64,000 nt of DNA from NCBI GenBank assembly GCA_922989275.2, contig OV277858.1, positions 4,092,001 to 4,156,000 on the forward strand. Reading direction: 5' to 3'. This stretch comes from Gari tellinella. Its lineage: Eukaryota; Mollusca; Bivalvia; Cardiida; Psammobiidae. Positions within the stretch are counted from its first letter, which is position 1. Every line of letters starts with the position of its first letter. A model generated the notes under the pieces. The model had not been told where the DNA came from, did not search any database, and saw only the letters and a list, made by a program, of their open reading frames with translations. Shown here one piece after another: positions 10,166 to 22,590 of this stretch. A program made the translations under genes and the position numbers.

Positions 10166-11708
10166 GTCCTGTTGTATCGCTCCGCGCACGGCGCGACCCC
10201 ACTTCATAATTTCTATTTGAGTTTTTCTTGTAATTGTTTTTATTACAAATACAAATAATTTTAAGCGTACCCGAGTGGATTTATGCCCCAGACCTACTTT
10301 CTACGTTTTATGTGATAAATTAGTTAAGCAATCGCCCATATATTGAGGGTCTATTTGTTATTACGTCATGTGCGGAATATTGGCTGTTATAAGGTATCAA
10401 ACTCGACCACAGTATTACCTGTTTTAAGCGAGCATGCAATGAGGAAGTAAAGTGCACATTAAAGACAGATGGCTTTTTATTCAGGTCAGATGTTGTGAAT
10501 AACGGTCTTATAGGAGCGGTCTGCATTTTTTTCCAACCTGCAGTAAGCAGTCACCTGTCTTTGAGACCTAGATAACCTCATTTTGATGGTCGTTAAAGAC
10601 CGACTGTAGCATGTGATACGATTGTTGAAATTCAGTACTGACATTGTGGCGTTGTCTGACGACAAACGCCACAAAACGAGTATACTCGTCGATAGGGTTG
10701 AATGTGTTAAATAATTGTTTTCATAAACAGTGCAGATCCGGACCGGAGCACTCCTTTATGAACACTCTGATCCTGGTCTGCACGGTTAGCACACGACAAG
10801 TGTACTTTTCTCAGTTACACTGTCAGTGCAAGGAAATGACGAGTGTACTCTTTGATAGGATTAATGTGATAACCAATTCTACCTTTTTATCAACTCATCA
10901 CGGTTGAGTCTCATCTTTTCAGTTAAAATTCTACCATATACATGTACACACATAATCATGATTTAAAAAAAATGAGATGTTGAAATTAGGCTTTTTAAAA
11001 CTTTAATTTACTATAAATGATGAGTAATTATATATACAGACCGGTGGAAGCTTAATGCAGATGAGAATTAATGCAGATAGCTCTGAATGAACTTCGATTT
11101 GCAATTAGCTGCCATCTGTCTGCAAAATGTTCCGCATGACTATTGCTCGGCATTAAGTTGTCACCAATTTGCATAACGGGTAACTTAATGCAGATGACAA
11201 AAAATGTAGAAAGCCTAGTGACAGCAAAATCAGTCGTTTTCCAACAATTCTAATTGTTTAAGACACGGAGCCATTGAGCTGTAACATCTTGTTGATTGAA
11301 GGCGGCGCTTTTATTTTTGATTGTCGGGTTTTGTTATCTAACCCCCTGCGCTGGAACGCCAGGGTCGTCGTTTCCGGTGTAGAACACCCAAAGCGTTGTT
11401 TTAATGTTTGACACTTTACTTTTGGTCCTCATTATGCTGAATTATCACCCGCTTCTAAAATGTTTGTGAAATAACTGAAATAAGATTCGTTGCTTAATTT
11501 CGCTGAAGAAAAACAGAAAATGAGAGTTAGTCAGGTTTAACCCTTACTAGGAGTTACGGTCTTCTGTAGGATCCAAACTGTTTGCAAATATTAAAGACGC
11601 TACACTCGGCAGGCTAAGGGATTACGCTATAAGAAGGTTGTGCGGCCGCCCAAAGCCATGTGATCCTTGCAGCTCCAGTCACAATCGGCTCCTTTTTGTG
11701 AAGACGTA
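10166..11708. other. Non-coding stretch
   Basis: No exon, TIR pair or tandem array is supported. It contains diverged fragments of the 'ttagctgccatctgtc' type (near 11105) and a GATCC half-hairpin near 11570 (GGATCCAAACTGTTTGC). Confidence 0.5.
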
Positions 11709-11774
11709 CACAGTGGGGAATGTATTATTATTTCCCAATAAACGCGTTTACGCTAAAACGTTTATTTCAATTGC

Positions 11775-11842
11775 AAACAGTTTGGAGTCAGATCAGAGGC
11801 TGGGTTACCCATCGTCTGATCAGGCTCCAAACTGTTTGCCAC
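11775..11842. repeat. GATCC-family hairpin, left arm copy
   Basis: The stem pairs GCAAACAGTTTGGAG with CTCCAAACTGTTTGC, with a second stem GATCAGA...TCTGATC around a GGGTTACCC tip. It is part of the left arm of the larger inverted-repeat element. Confidence 0.8.
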
Positions 11843-12041
11843 TCAGATAAAAAGGAATTGTTAGAGTTATGTAGAACTTGACATTTTCTACGTTTTAGTG
11901 CCTTGCGATTGCGTTTCGTTTGCGTTTAAACGGGGAAAAATAACGTATTTTCCACTGTCTGCAGCGAATGTCAAATTTACCTGCATTTATTAGGCTTTAT
12001 GAATATGCTACTAAAACAGTTATTTCTTTCTCTCTTCCCTT

Positions 12042-12056
12042 CCCCCCCCCCCCCCC
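12042..12056. repeat. Poly-C run (15 C)
   Basis: An uninterrupted run of 15 C residues, preceded by a pyrimidine-rich stretch, in the spacer of the inverted-repeat element. Confidence 0.9.
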
Positions 12057-12635
12057 TTAAAACTGTGTTGATTATTAGGTGTTTAGGACAGATTACTGCT
12101 TACATAAAGGTGAAAGTAAGGCAGGAAGCTCCTTCAGTTTCCCATGTGTGTAACCGGCAACCGGCGAAATCAATTTTCCGTACGAAATATATATTATTCT
12201 ATTTGCTTACAAAGGATACAATAACAGGCTGAAATAGTCATTAAGGCAGGTGGTTGATCGCAACAGTACAACAGAGCTTGCTAAATTACTGCTCATCTGC
12301 AATTAGCTGCTACCTGTCTTAAAGCCATCCTGCATTTAGTTGCCACATTTTAAAACGCCATTCAATAAAAACTGTTTAAAATGTTGTTTTTAAACCCCAC
12401 CACCAATAAACTGCTTAATAATCTCTCTAGTCCGGGTTTTTGTATGGTAACAGGATTCGATGTTCCGAGTTTTTAGTAAGTTTGTAAACGACCAAAATCT
12501 GTTACATTTACAATGGAGAAAACGTTTATACTTTCCCGTTTAAACGCAAACGAAACGCGAACGCAAAACACTTGAATGCATATATACATGTAATGACAAC
12601 TTTGTTATAAATATGTCTACATATTTTTATCTGAG

Positions 12636-12706
12636 TGACAAACAGTTTGGAGCCTAATCAGACGCCGGGTAACCCGGCGTCTAATCTTGCTCCAATTTGT
12701 TTGCAA
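12636..12706. repeat. GATCC-family hairpin, right arm copy
   Basis: The stem pairs CAAACAGTTTGGAGC with GCTCCAATTTGTTTG, then AGACGCCGGG with CCCGGCGTCT around TAA. Compared with the copy at 23234 the inner stem has changed on both sides together. Confidence 0.8.
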
Positions 12707-12766
12707 TTGAAATACTTGTTTTAGCGTAAACGCGTTTATTGGGAAAGAATAACATTTCTCCACAGT

Positions 12767-13989
12767 ATAATTCGATTTCATGCAGTGTTAAAAGAAAGAA
12801 TGTTTGCGTTAGAGTGACGTATTTTGAATTTAAATTAATTAATAATTATTCTTTAATCCTTTCACTTCCATTATAAATGATTCCCACTATGACATAATAC
12901 ACCCTCAAAGTTATTTCGTCTGCCAGTCTGATAATTATGTAGGCTAATCTACACAGGAATAATAGAAGACTAATGCGGACTCATAGATTTTGGGAATAGT
13001 TTTCAGGAGATTTATGATACTAGTATTTAGACTGATGTGAAATTGAAACCGTAAAATCGATTTACTTATAACCCTTTCACTCTCAATGACGCTTTAAAGC
13101 GCGTTTGTAACTAGTTGGGGCCTGATCAGACGCAATTAGGACCCACACAGTTTGACTGTCGTATCGACTTTTATAAGGTCATACAACATTAAATATATCT
13201 TTGAAATATGTATTGCAGAAAAACAACATTGAAGCAGACGACAATAAAGCGATGAAGGGGTACAATTCTCCCGAATAATTTGATCATGAAAGGGTTAAAA
13301 GTGGAACTTTACTATATATAGAGCCAAAATGGCATACGCGTGTATGCAAAGTTGAAACATCATAAAGGCTGTTTTTGCTGTTGGATAATCGGTTGTACGG
13401 TGTTTCTTTATCAGAAATAAATTTTTGGCAACACTTAAGTAGAAAATAGACTCGAATATTGCACATCGTATTTTTCCGAACAGAACCAGACAATTCACAA
13501 TCAGGTTCTGTAAACATAAATCAAACACGCCAAACAAAAAGATGCTTGTCGAATGCAGAACGGTTTCGGTTGGAAATAAGCCACAATGAACTTTTTTCGA
13601 ATGATTTATTTCATATATTGAACACCTTTTATTGTGCGCAATATAGGAGCAAATAGGCTGTGGAAATTAACCAAGGAAACAAAATATCAATCCAGGTAAG
13701 GACCAGCGCGATCCGCAGTGGTGCACCGCGGTCCGTGACGATATCACCACGATCCGCGGTGATAACGATCGCGTCCGGCGGCGAGAACCCCGGTGAGACA
13801 CCATCACGGACCCATCACCATCCGCGATGGACTGCGGAATACCTCAAATATCATGACGGACAAATACGCCCGTCCGCGGTCGCTGAAATTGCGACGGACC
13901 GCGGATTCTTTAAACATTGCGAGACTTGTACTGTATGAGATACAGTCTCAGCGTGTAAATAATGTATACACTGGGGGTGACCGTGTACA
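12767..13989. other. Non-coding stretch with a GC-rich patch
   Basis: There is no supported gene. From about 13690 to 13915 the base composition jumps to GC-rich, with repeated CCGCGG-type words ('gatccgcggtgat', 'accgcggtccg', 'gaccgcggat') in imperfect inverted arrangement. Open frames through this patch (13660-13938, 13793-13993) are a composition effect. It recalls the GC-rich island at 53221. Confidence 0.55.
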
Positions 13990-14335
13990 ATAAAATACGG
14001 CGAATGACTGTTTCAGCCTTGTCCGCTCTCTAACTCAAACACTTCTTTGTGGATATTCACCAAAATTGATACAACTGTTTATTAGTATAGAAACTAGGTC
14101 AAGTTAATAACTAGCAATATCGCATGAGGCATGACTGAGTTATTGCCCTTGAATAATTAAAAAATGACTGTTTCAGTATTTTCTGCTCTCTAACGCAAAC
14201 ATTTTTGATTGGATCTTCACCAAACTTGTTGACAACGTGTATTGGTATTAAGTCTACGTCAAGAAAAAAAAACGAATACAATTGAATGAAAATCCTTCAA
14301 GATGTAAAGGAAAAATGGAGTGGTCATTTATTACT
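13990..14335. repeat. Inverted units of the ~160-bp array family
   Basis: Two units read 'gactgtttcag', 'tgctctctaacgcaaacatt' and 'ggatcttcaccaaacttg'. These are the reverse complement of the units that fill 14460-16050 ('gttagagagcaaaa', 'aagtttggtgaagatcc'). The array therefore starts in the opposite orientation and flips near 14340-14450. Confidence 0.75.
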
Positions 14336-14459
14336 TAACTTAATACCAACACGGCTAAGATGAAGCACATGCAACCATTGACCAACTATTTGGCTAAAAT
14401 AGAATAAAAACTGGTACTTTTACAGAGTGGACAGGGCAAAAACTAGGATAAAATAGCAA

Positions 14460-16050
14460 AATTTTAAAAATTGAACAACCATAACTCCAACATGCCTTTG
14501 GCGATGTGGGTATTTATAGAACTGGATCAATATTTTATACAACTATTATTTTCAGCAAATTTGGTGAAGATCCAATTAACACTGTTTGAGTCAGAAGGCT
14601 GACAAACCTGAAGTAGTCAATTTTTAGTCATTCAAGGGCAATAATTCCAACATGCCTTGTGCGATTTTGGTAGTTAAGATGATTGAACTAAATTTTATAT
14701 TAATAAACATTTTCAACAAGTTTGGTGAATATCCGATACAAACTGTATGTGTTAGAGAGCAAAACCTGCTGAACATTCATTTTTAGTACTTAAGGGCAAA
14801 CACTCAGAAATAGCTTTTGCGAGTTTTAGTAGTATTCAATCTAAACATTGATTTCATATAAATAAACATTTTCAGCAAGTTTGGTGAAAATCACAAAAAC
14901 ATTAATTGTGTTAGAGAGCAAAAAATGGTGAAACAGGTATTTTTTTAATACATAAAGGACATTAACTCAGGCATGACTTATGCGATTTAGGTAATAATCA
15001 AACTGAACCTAGATTTTGTATAAATAAAGAATTTCAGCAAGTTTTGTTAAGATTCAAAAAGAAATGTTTGTGAAAGAGAGTCAAAAATGCTGAAACATTA
15101 ATTCTTAATAACTAAAGTGCAAAAAACTCAGACATGCCTTATGCGATATTAGTACTATTCGAACTGGACATATATTTAATATATATAAACATGTTCAGCA
15201 AGTTTGGTGAATATCCGATAAAAACTGTATGTGTTAGAGTGCAAATACCTAAAACAGTCATTTTTTAATATTTAAAGGGCAATTATTCAGATATACATTA
15301 TGCGATTTTAGTAATAATCAAACTAGACCTAGATTTAATATAAATAAATAATTTCAGTAAGTTTGTAGAAGATCCGATGAAAACTCTTTGTGTTAGAGAG
15401 AAAAAATGCTGAAACAGTCATTTTTAATAATGAAAAGGCAATTACTCCGACATTCTTTATGCGATTTAAGCAGTATTCAAATATAACCATGATATAATAT
15501 CAATGAAAATTTTCAGCAAGTTAGAGAGCAAAACCTGCTGAAAACAGTCATTTTAATACATAAAGGGCAACAAACTTAAATATGCCTAATACGATTTTAG
15601 TAGTTATCAAACTAAACCTAGATTTTATACTATTGAAAATTTTCAGCAAGTTTGTTGAATATACTATAAACGTATTTGTGAAAGAGAGCAAAAATTGCTG
15701 AATCACTAATTTTAATACTTAAATGGCAAAAACGCAAACACGCCACATGCGATTTTAGTAGTAATCAAACTGGACCAAGATTTTATAATAATAAACAATT
15801 TAAGCACGTTTGAAGAAGATCAACTAAAAATGTTTGTTTAAGAGAGCAAAAAATGCAGAAACGGTAACATTTTTAGTACATAAAGGGCAAAAAGTATTAC
15901 ATGCCTTATTCGATTTAAGTAGTAATTTAACTGTACCTAGATTTTACCTAGATTTTATATAAAAGAACATTTAATGCAAGTTTGGTGAAGGTCCGATAAA
16001 AGTATTTGTGTTACAGAGCTAAAAGATCTGAAACACCATTGTGACGAAAT
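14460..16050. repeat. Tandem array of about ten ~160-bp units
   Basis: The landmark 'catgccttatgcgatttt' or a variant recurs near 14490, 14652, 14810, 14970, 15133, 15293, 15451, 15580, 15738 and 15898, a period close to 160 bp with some 130-bp units. Each unit carries 'ttcagcaagtttggtgaa' or a variant and 'gtgttagagagcaaaa'. Units are well diverged, with no coding frame. It is related to the arrays at 19320-20395 and 20996-21775. Confidence 0.85.
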
Positions 16051-17427
16051 GTGACTAATTATATAGCAATATCCTAGTTCACTCGCCCCCTATGATATTG
16101 ATCCTAGCTGTTCCACGTGCCACTAATCCGTGTAGTAATGCTTATGTCAGACGGTCCACTTTCGGGTTGTTATGGTTTTAAATCGCCTTTTTGGTGATTT
16201 AGGTCTGTCTTCAACATTTCATAGATCAGTTTGGCCCAACAGAATGTTCAAGCATTTTTATTAACCGTTATTGTGTTTCAGACATTAAAAAAGGTCTGAA
16301 AACACAATGGGACTTTAAAGCCATTACGCCAGTCCATTCATTAACCCCCAACCCCCTTTATTCTCACTAGGTGTGAAACTACAGGTAGATCATCTGAAAA
16401 TTGTCAGGCAACGGCTCAGCCATCTGATGCTTTGAATAAAGGCCTTTACAAAATAGATCTCAAAAGGTTTTTCATTGGGTTTTACTAACCAAGCTATCAA
16501 ATATTTGGTGCGGGCCTCACATGAGACGCCTGATTGATTCTTAACCGAGACGCTACCACCGTAAGTGCATGCTCCCCATGCTTTGACTCAAGCTATATAC
16601 GGGGGTAGTTGTTACGACCCAAGCTAGGTCAAGTAATGTCTTTAAATACATTTACTCAGTCCATTGAAGGAATCTCCCCATTTTTCTCGATATGCGTGGA
16701 AGTAACTGGAAAAGCATGCAGCATAAGCTAACGGCGGGTATACCAATCTCAGTTTACCTGGTTAGGCCCAAACATACGCACACTCTAGAGGCTTTTCAAT
16801 GATTACTTCTAACCAAACTATCTAATATAAAAGTCGGACCTCATATGAGACGCTTCAATGGTTCTTTACTATCGGCATGTGCACAAGACGTATGTTTTTT
16901 TTCAAGGAAATTGCCCGGCTAGGCGTTATCACCAAAAGTAGGTCAGGAAATGTTTTTAAAGACATCATAGATAAAGACGTTACAGACGGGACCCGAAATT
17001 CGTGACCTTGGCCTTTGACGTATTGACAAAGGAGTTGAAAGCGACACAGTGTCTTTGTATGTCGATTATTTGTGCCAGGTTAATTTGAAATCCATTTACA
17101 GATAAAACTTTATAGATGGGATATTAAATTTTGGAATGATTGACTGACGGACGTTCGTACATTTGGAGACTTGTTGGGTTTTTCGTTTGTTTAAAATACC
17201 AAACAATAACACAAAAAATACCCAATAATAACAACGGAATGAGTGGATATCTATTGTTTTCCGTACCCTATAAAGTGACCCTACGTGCGCTCCGACAGAC
17301 GGGCGGACGATAACATTACTATATGCCTGCCTTCGGTGGCATAAAAACAGATTCTTTGAGCACACTGCATGTCCCAAAAATTGCTTTAAAACCGTTGATA
17401 ATCTCTCTAGAAAAGAAATAAGATATG
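16051..17427. repeat. Composite repeat region upstream of the LINE remnant
   Basis: This region holds two diverged copies of a unit with 'aaccaagctatcaaatat' or variants, 'cctcacatgagacgcc' or variants and 'caaggaaattgcccggc'. A third copy is at 19560-19740. A GGGCGGACGATAACATTAC tail with an ATATGCC...GGCATAAAA hairpin follows at about 17290-17345. No gene is supported; the minus-strand frame 17096-17491 is repeat-derived. Confidence 0.65.
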
Positions 17428-18838
17428 TCCTTAGGCCCAGATGGTATCTAACCAAATGTACTGAAATAACTCGCTGAGTACATTGCTCCAATACATACCA
17501 CCATATTTAGAGTCTCATACGATACAAGTACACTGCAAAACCAATAGAAAACTGCCCTGGTTCAGCCTATTTCTAAGAAAGGTAATAGATACAATGCCAT
17601 CAACTACCGCCCATCTCATTAACCTGTATAAGTTGTAAGTTGATGGAACACATAATTACTAGCCACATAATGAACCACGGAGAAACCAAAAATGTCTTAT
17701 ACCCTTTACACCATGGGTTCAGAAAAGGCCGCTCTTGTGAGACACAGTTACTTGAATTTACCACCGACATCACAAACAACCTGACACTAGGCAAACAGAC
17801 AGACGTCCTTGTCATGGATTTTTCCAAGGCGTTTGATAAAGTCTCCCACAGCCTCCTCACGCATAAACTCAACCATTACGGCATACAAGGAAAGACAAAC
17901 CATTGGATACAGGCCTTCTTGTCTGGTCGTTCCCGATCAGTTGTCGTTGACGGCAACACCTCATAACCTGTCCATGTTTGCTCCGGTGTACCTCAAAGCT
18001 CCGTCATTGGGCCGTGACTGTTTCTGTATTATATAAACGATATACCAGAATGCTTGTACTCATGCGTCCGTCTGTTTGCTGATGACACCATAGCGTACTT
18101 AACCGTGTCCAGTGACACCGACTGCCAGAAGATCCAACAGGACCTAGACCAGCTAGCAACCTAGGAAGCAAAATGGAAGATGGAATTTCACCCAGACAAA
18201 TGTAACGTTTTTACCATCTCAAAGAAAAGAAAAAACATCATCCACCAATATCTACTACACAACTAAATTCTGAAACATGTTGAATCCGTTAAATATCTTG
18301 TAGTTAACTTAAACAATCGTCTAGACTGGGGAGAACACATAGCTTAAATAACAAATAAGGCTAATAACACACTAAGCTTCCTCAGAAGAAACATTTACAT
18401 CGGATCAACCAAAGCAAAATAAACCGCATACACCACAATTGTCAGACCAAATCTTGAATATGCTAGCTGTGTCGGGGATCCCTATGAAAAAGGCGACATT
18501 TTGTTACCATCTTTGTAAACCACTCAGAACACCTTCTAAGTTGCACCGCCACACTTTTCGAATTCCATACAGCTCCACTACCTATACTCTACAGTCCTTC
18601 TTCACTCACACAATTCGGGAATTGAACAAGCTTCCACCAGACATAGTGTCAGCGGGCGTAGATGATGCCTTCAAGGCTCAACTTGCTACCCACTCCTCTA
18701 ATTTCTTCTTCATGTTTTTAACGTTTCATCGTACACTGTACATACTTTCACCCTTCACTTTTGACTTTCCTTCTCGCGCAAACCTCTCAGAATACTCAGT
18801 TAGTTGAATGTGGAGAGTATTGGAAGAAGAAGAAGAAA
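17428..18838 (+). pseudogene. Non-LTR retrotransposon (LINE) reverse transcriptase remnant
   Basis: Translation gives LINE reverse-transcriptase signatures in shifting frames. LGPDG appears near 17428. HHGFRKGRSCETQLLEF and DVLVMDFSKAFDKVSH lie in the frame 17640-17966. The catalytic FADD is at about 18075-18086 in another frame. A C-terminal block (RIPYSSTTYTLQS...TIRELNKLPPD) runs through 18439-18807. Frameshifts and stops break the frame several times. The 3' end runs into a short GAA microsatellite (18823-18837), typical of some LINE tails. The N-terminal endonuclease is absent. It resembles jockey/CR1-type pol proteins; the exact clade is open. It interrupts a GTCCC-type repeat whose halves flank it, so it is a dead, nested, 5'-truncated insertion. 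Confidence 0.85.
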
Positions 18839-19320
18839 ATTTAGGGACAGTTTGGACATCGTTCCAAGAGTACAACTGAGAATTTCTCTCAAAATAAAGG
18901 AGATACCATCAGGTCCCCACTATGTTTGGGGACAAAGCGAGATTCGAGTTAGATAACGCCTCCACAAAGTTTGCTATTCAAATTGTTTTCCTTTAAACAC
19001 TATACATTTGCGAACAAACAAACAGAGAGATAAGGCTGAACAATAAATATATAGAGTAACAATCTGTCTTTAAACCCTTAATTTCTTATAAAAGAAATAA
19101 GATGTGTCCCTAGAAAGTATAGGGTCAGTTTGAGACAACATCCCCAGAGTGCAGCCTATAATATCTCTCTAAAAAAGGAGATATCATTAGGTCCCCACAA
19201 TGTATGGGGACAACGTGAGATTGGAGTGAGATAACGTCCCCACTATTTGCTGTTTAAATGTATACACTATACAGTTGCAAACAAAGAAACAATTCAATTT
19301 GAAATATGAACTGTCAGCTG
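18839..19320. repeat. GTCCCCAC repeat units (two)
   Basis: Units of about 230 bp share 'aaggagataccattaggtcc' or variants, 'ccacaatgtatggggac', 'gagtgagataacgtcccc' and an ending 'cgaacaaacaaacagagag'. The first unit resumes directly after the LINE remnant. There are relatives at 20396-20995 and 52005-52200. Confidence 0.8.
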
Positions 19321-20395
19321 CTTCATGTCTAATAATGAGTTTGAGGAAGTTTGGTGAATATCAATTGAAACTGTTTGAGTAGGAGAGCGGACATGCTTAA
19401 AAAGCAATTGTATCCCAGTTAAAGGCCTAAAAGACTTTTCCTCAGTCCTTTGAAAGAGTGGGGCCCCATAGAATTTGAGGTGTCGATGTAACTGTCAAAA
19501 CATGTTCAGCACGTGCAGCCGGTGGGTGTACCAATCTCAGTTTAGCTGGTGATAACCAGATTATACTCACGCTCTAGTGCTTTTCAATGGTTATTTCGAA
19601 CCAAACTATCAAATATAAAGGTAGAGTCTCACACGAAAGGCTTCAACGGTTCTTTGCTAGCGACATGGCCTTAAAATCCATGATTTTTGCAAGGAAATTG
19701 TCTGGCAAGGTGTTATGATCGAAAGGTCATTTAGGGATGTCTTTAACTCAGAAATGTCTAATGTGATTCATCTGGTTATCGAGCTTGACCGAGATAGTAT
19801 GGGTATAAAAATAATTCTGAAGTTTGTTGAAAATCAATTGAAAACTGTTTAAGTTAGAAAGCGGACATGGTTAAAAAACGCAAATTTTACCGATTCAAGG
19901 GCCATAACTCAGAAATGCCTTCAGCAATTCGTCTGGTATGCGTATAAACAATTTGAGGAAGTTCAATTAAAAATGAGAGCGGGCATGCTTAAACAATACA
20001 ATTCTTACTAATTCGGGAACCATAACTCAGTAATGTCTAATTCAATTCGTCTAGTTATCAAACTTGATCGAGATATTATGCCTATAAATGCCTATAAACA
20101 ATTTGAGGAAGTTTGGTAAAACATAAAACACAACTAGTTGAGTCAGAGAGCGGACACGGAAAAAAATGCAAATTTTACCATTCATGGGCCATAACTCATG
20201 CCAAATGTCTCATGCGATGTGTCTGGTTATCGAACTTCACCGAGATTTTATGCATATAAACATTTCGAGGAAGTTTGGTGAAAATCATTTGAAAACTCTT
20301 TCAGGAAGAGAGCGGACACGAACGTGTAACAGGCGGAAGGACGGACGGACGGACAGTGCGATCACTATATGTCGCCCCACTGGGGGGATAAAAAA
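19321..20395. repeat. Tandem ~160-bp units ending in GGAC tract and ATATG hairpin
   Basis: Units share 'tttgaggaagtttggtgaa', 'gttagagagcggacac' and 'ggccataactcagaaatgcc'. The block at 19560-19740 belongs to the 16051-17427 family. The array ends with GGACGGACGGACGGACAG (from ~20338) and the hairpin 'tatgtcgccccactggggg' followed by ATAAAA. This tail resembles the ends of other repeats here. Confidence 0.8.
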
Positions 20396-20995
20396 GATGT
20401 GTCTTTATAAAGTCTAGGGATAGTATTCAAACATCGTCCCCAGAGTGGAGCTTAGAATTTGTCTCAAAATAAAGGAGATACCATTAGGTCCCCACAATGA
20501 AGGGGACAAAGCGAGATTGGAGTGAGATAACGTCCCCACAATTTTTTCTGTTTAAATTATTTTCCTTTAACCACTTTGCAGTTGCGAACTAATAAACGGA
20601 GAGATAAGGCTGAGAAATAAATGCATAGAGTAACTATATTGCTTTAAACCCTTATGGTATTATGAAAGAAATAAGATGTGTCCCTTGATAGTCTGGGGTC
20701 AGTTTGAGACAATGTCCCCAGAATGCAGCCTATAATTTCTCTCTCAAAAACGGAGATAGCATTAGGTCCCCACAATATATTGGGACGAAGTGAGACAACG
20801 TCCCCAGAGTGCAGCCTATAAGATCTCTCTCAAAAACGGAGATATTAGGTCCTCATAATGTATGGGGACAAAGCGAGATTGGAGTGAGATAACGTCCCCA
20901 CAAAATTTGCTGTTTAAATTGTTTTCCTTCAAACGCTATACAGTTGCGAACAAATAAACGGAGAGATAATATTGAACAATAAATGCATGTAGCTA
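20396..20995. repeat. GTCCCCAC repeat units (about three)
   Basis: Three diverged units of the GTCCCCAC family lie in direct orientation. Landmarks are 'aacgtccccacaatttt', 'cattaggtccccacaat' and 'aataaacggagagataa'. No coding frame. Confidence 0.8.
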
Positions 20996-21775
20996 ATTAG
21001 AGAGCGGACATGGTTAACAAAAACGCATATTATAACAATTCAAGTGCCATAACTCAGAAATGCCTAATGCAATTCGTCTGGTTATCCAACTTGACTGAGA
21101 TAGTATGTGTATAAACAATTTGAGGAATATTAGTGATATTCAATTGAAATCTGTTGGAGTTAGAAAGCGGGCATACTTAAACATAAAAACTTAACTAATT
21201 CAAGGGTCATAACTCAATAATGCCTCATTAAATTCGTCTAGTTATCGAACTTGATCGAGATATTATGCCTATAAACATTTTGAAAAAGTTTGGTAAATAT
21301 CATTAAAAAACTATTTGAGTTAGAGAGCAGAAACGAAAAAATAATGCAAATGTTATCGTTTCAAGGGCCATCACTCAGAAATGCCTCATGCAATGTGTCT
21401 GGTTATCGAACTTGACCGCGATTTTATGCCTATTATCATTTTGAGGAAGTTTAATGAAAATCAATTGAAATCTAGTTGAGTTAGAGAGCGGACACGGTAA
21501 ATAAATGAAATTATTTTCCGATTGAAGGACCATAACTCAGAAAGGCCTGATACGATTTGACTGGTTATCGGACTTGATCGAGATATTATGCCTATAAACA
21601 TTTTGAGGAAGTTTAAGAAAAATCAAAGCAAAACTAGTTGAGTAAGAGAGCAGACACGATAAAAATGCAAATTTTACCAATTCAAGGGCCATATCTCAGA
21701 CATTTCTACTGCAATTTGTCTGGTTATCGAACAAGACCGACATTTTATGCATTTTAACATTTAGAGGAAGTTTAG
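20996..21775. repeat. Second array of ~160-bp GCGGACA units
   Basis: About five units share 'gttagagagcggacacgg', 'caagggccataactcag' and 'cgtctggttatcgaacttg' or variants. It continues the family of 19321-20395 after the GTCCCCAC block. Confidence 0.8.
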
Positions 21776-22220
21776 TGATTTGAACAAAATATGTAAAGGA
21801 TATTTAAAAGTGTCACCATACAGAGTATAAAAGCTCTGGCCATATTAGTGTAGAGGCCAATTTTGACCCCAGGGGCAAAATTTGAACAAACTTGATAGAG
21901 GACCTGTAGGCAATGCTATATGCCAAATATCTAAGCTCTGGTACTTGTAGTTTCAGACAAGTAAATTTTTAGACGTTAGACAAGTTTTCATTGAAAATAA
22001 TCTATTTTTAGCTCCTGTGACCTAGTTATGCAGACCAGAACCATTTGAACTATTTTGGTATAGGACATCTAGAAGTGTCACCATGCCAAATATAAAAGCT
22101 CTGGCTATATTAGTGTGAGAGAAGAAGACGTTTGAAAATGTCGCTATATAACTCCATGTAAAACTGTGACCCCCTCTAGGCAGGACCAATTTTGACCCAA
22201 GGGGCATAATTTGAAACAAG
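21776..22220. repeat. Fragment of the 318-bp-unit repeat
   Basis: It contains 'gatttgaacaaaatatgtaa', 'aagctctggccatattag' and 'gtgaccccctctaggcagg', matching the 318-bp family of 345-2915 over about one and a half units. No terminal hairpin is present here. Confidence 0.75.
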
Positions 22221-22590
22221 AAAACATGACAAAAGGGAATTTTGTTGCCAAGATTATGACCCTTATCCATGACACATCCTCTTATCAAGCTATTTCCATT
22301 ACCGGTAAATGATATTTATTTCACTAGCGTCAGCAGAACTGGAGTTATTTTCCAGATAATAAAATATGACAAATGACAAAGGGGAAAAGCAAAATATTGC
22401 TGCCCGTGTGCATGGCATTTTCTCTCCATACATAAACTTTCATTACAATAGCATCAGTAGAACTGGAGTTGTCTTCCGGACAAGAAAATATCACAAAGGG
22501 AAATTACTCCAAAAAAACAATGATATCAGAGTTATGGCCTTTGCAAATGGCACTTCCTCTCATTAGGCTCTTTCCAAATATGCAATTTCA
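22221..22590. repeat. Tandem ~155-bp repeat (about two and a half units)
   Basis: Units share 'cagcagaactggagtt', 'ccagataataaaatatgac' or a variant, and 'tatccatgacacatcctc' or variants. A diverged single unit may lie near 54960-55050. The plus-strand frame at 22366 follows the repeat and is not a credible gene. Confidence 0.65.

Larger units (their letters stand above)
11709..12766. mobile_element. 1.06-kb inverted-repeat element with ~280-bp arms
   Basis: The left arm (about 11709-11985) and right arm (about 12500-12766) are reverse complements of each other. Matching blocks are 'cccaataaacgcgtttacgc', 'tgccactcagataaaaa' and 'cgtttgcgtttaaacggg'. Each arm carries its own GATCC-family hairpin (11775-11842 and 12636-12706). 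The outer ends are CACAGTGGGGAATG and CTGTGGAGAAATG, each next to a TA. The centre has no open frame of note. This is a foldback or MITE-like non-autonomous element. Confidence 0.75.
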
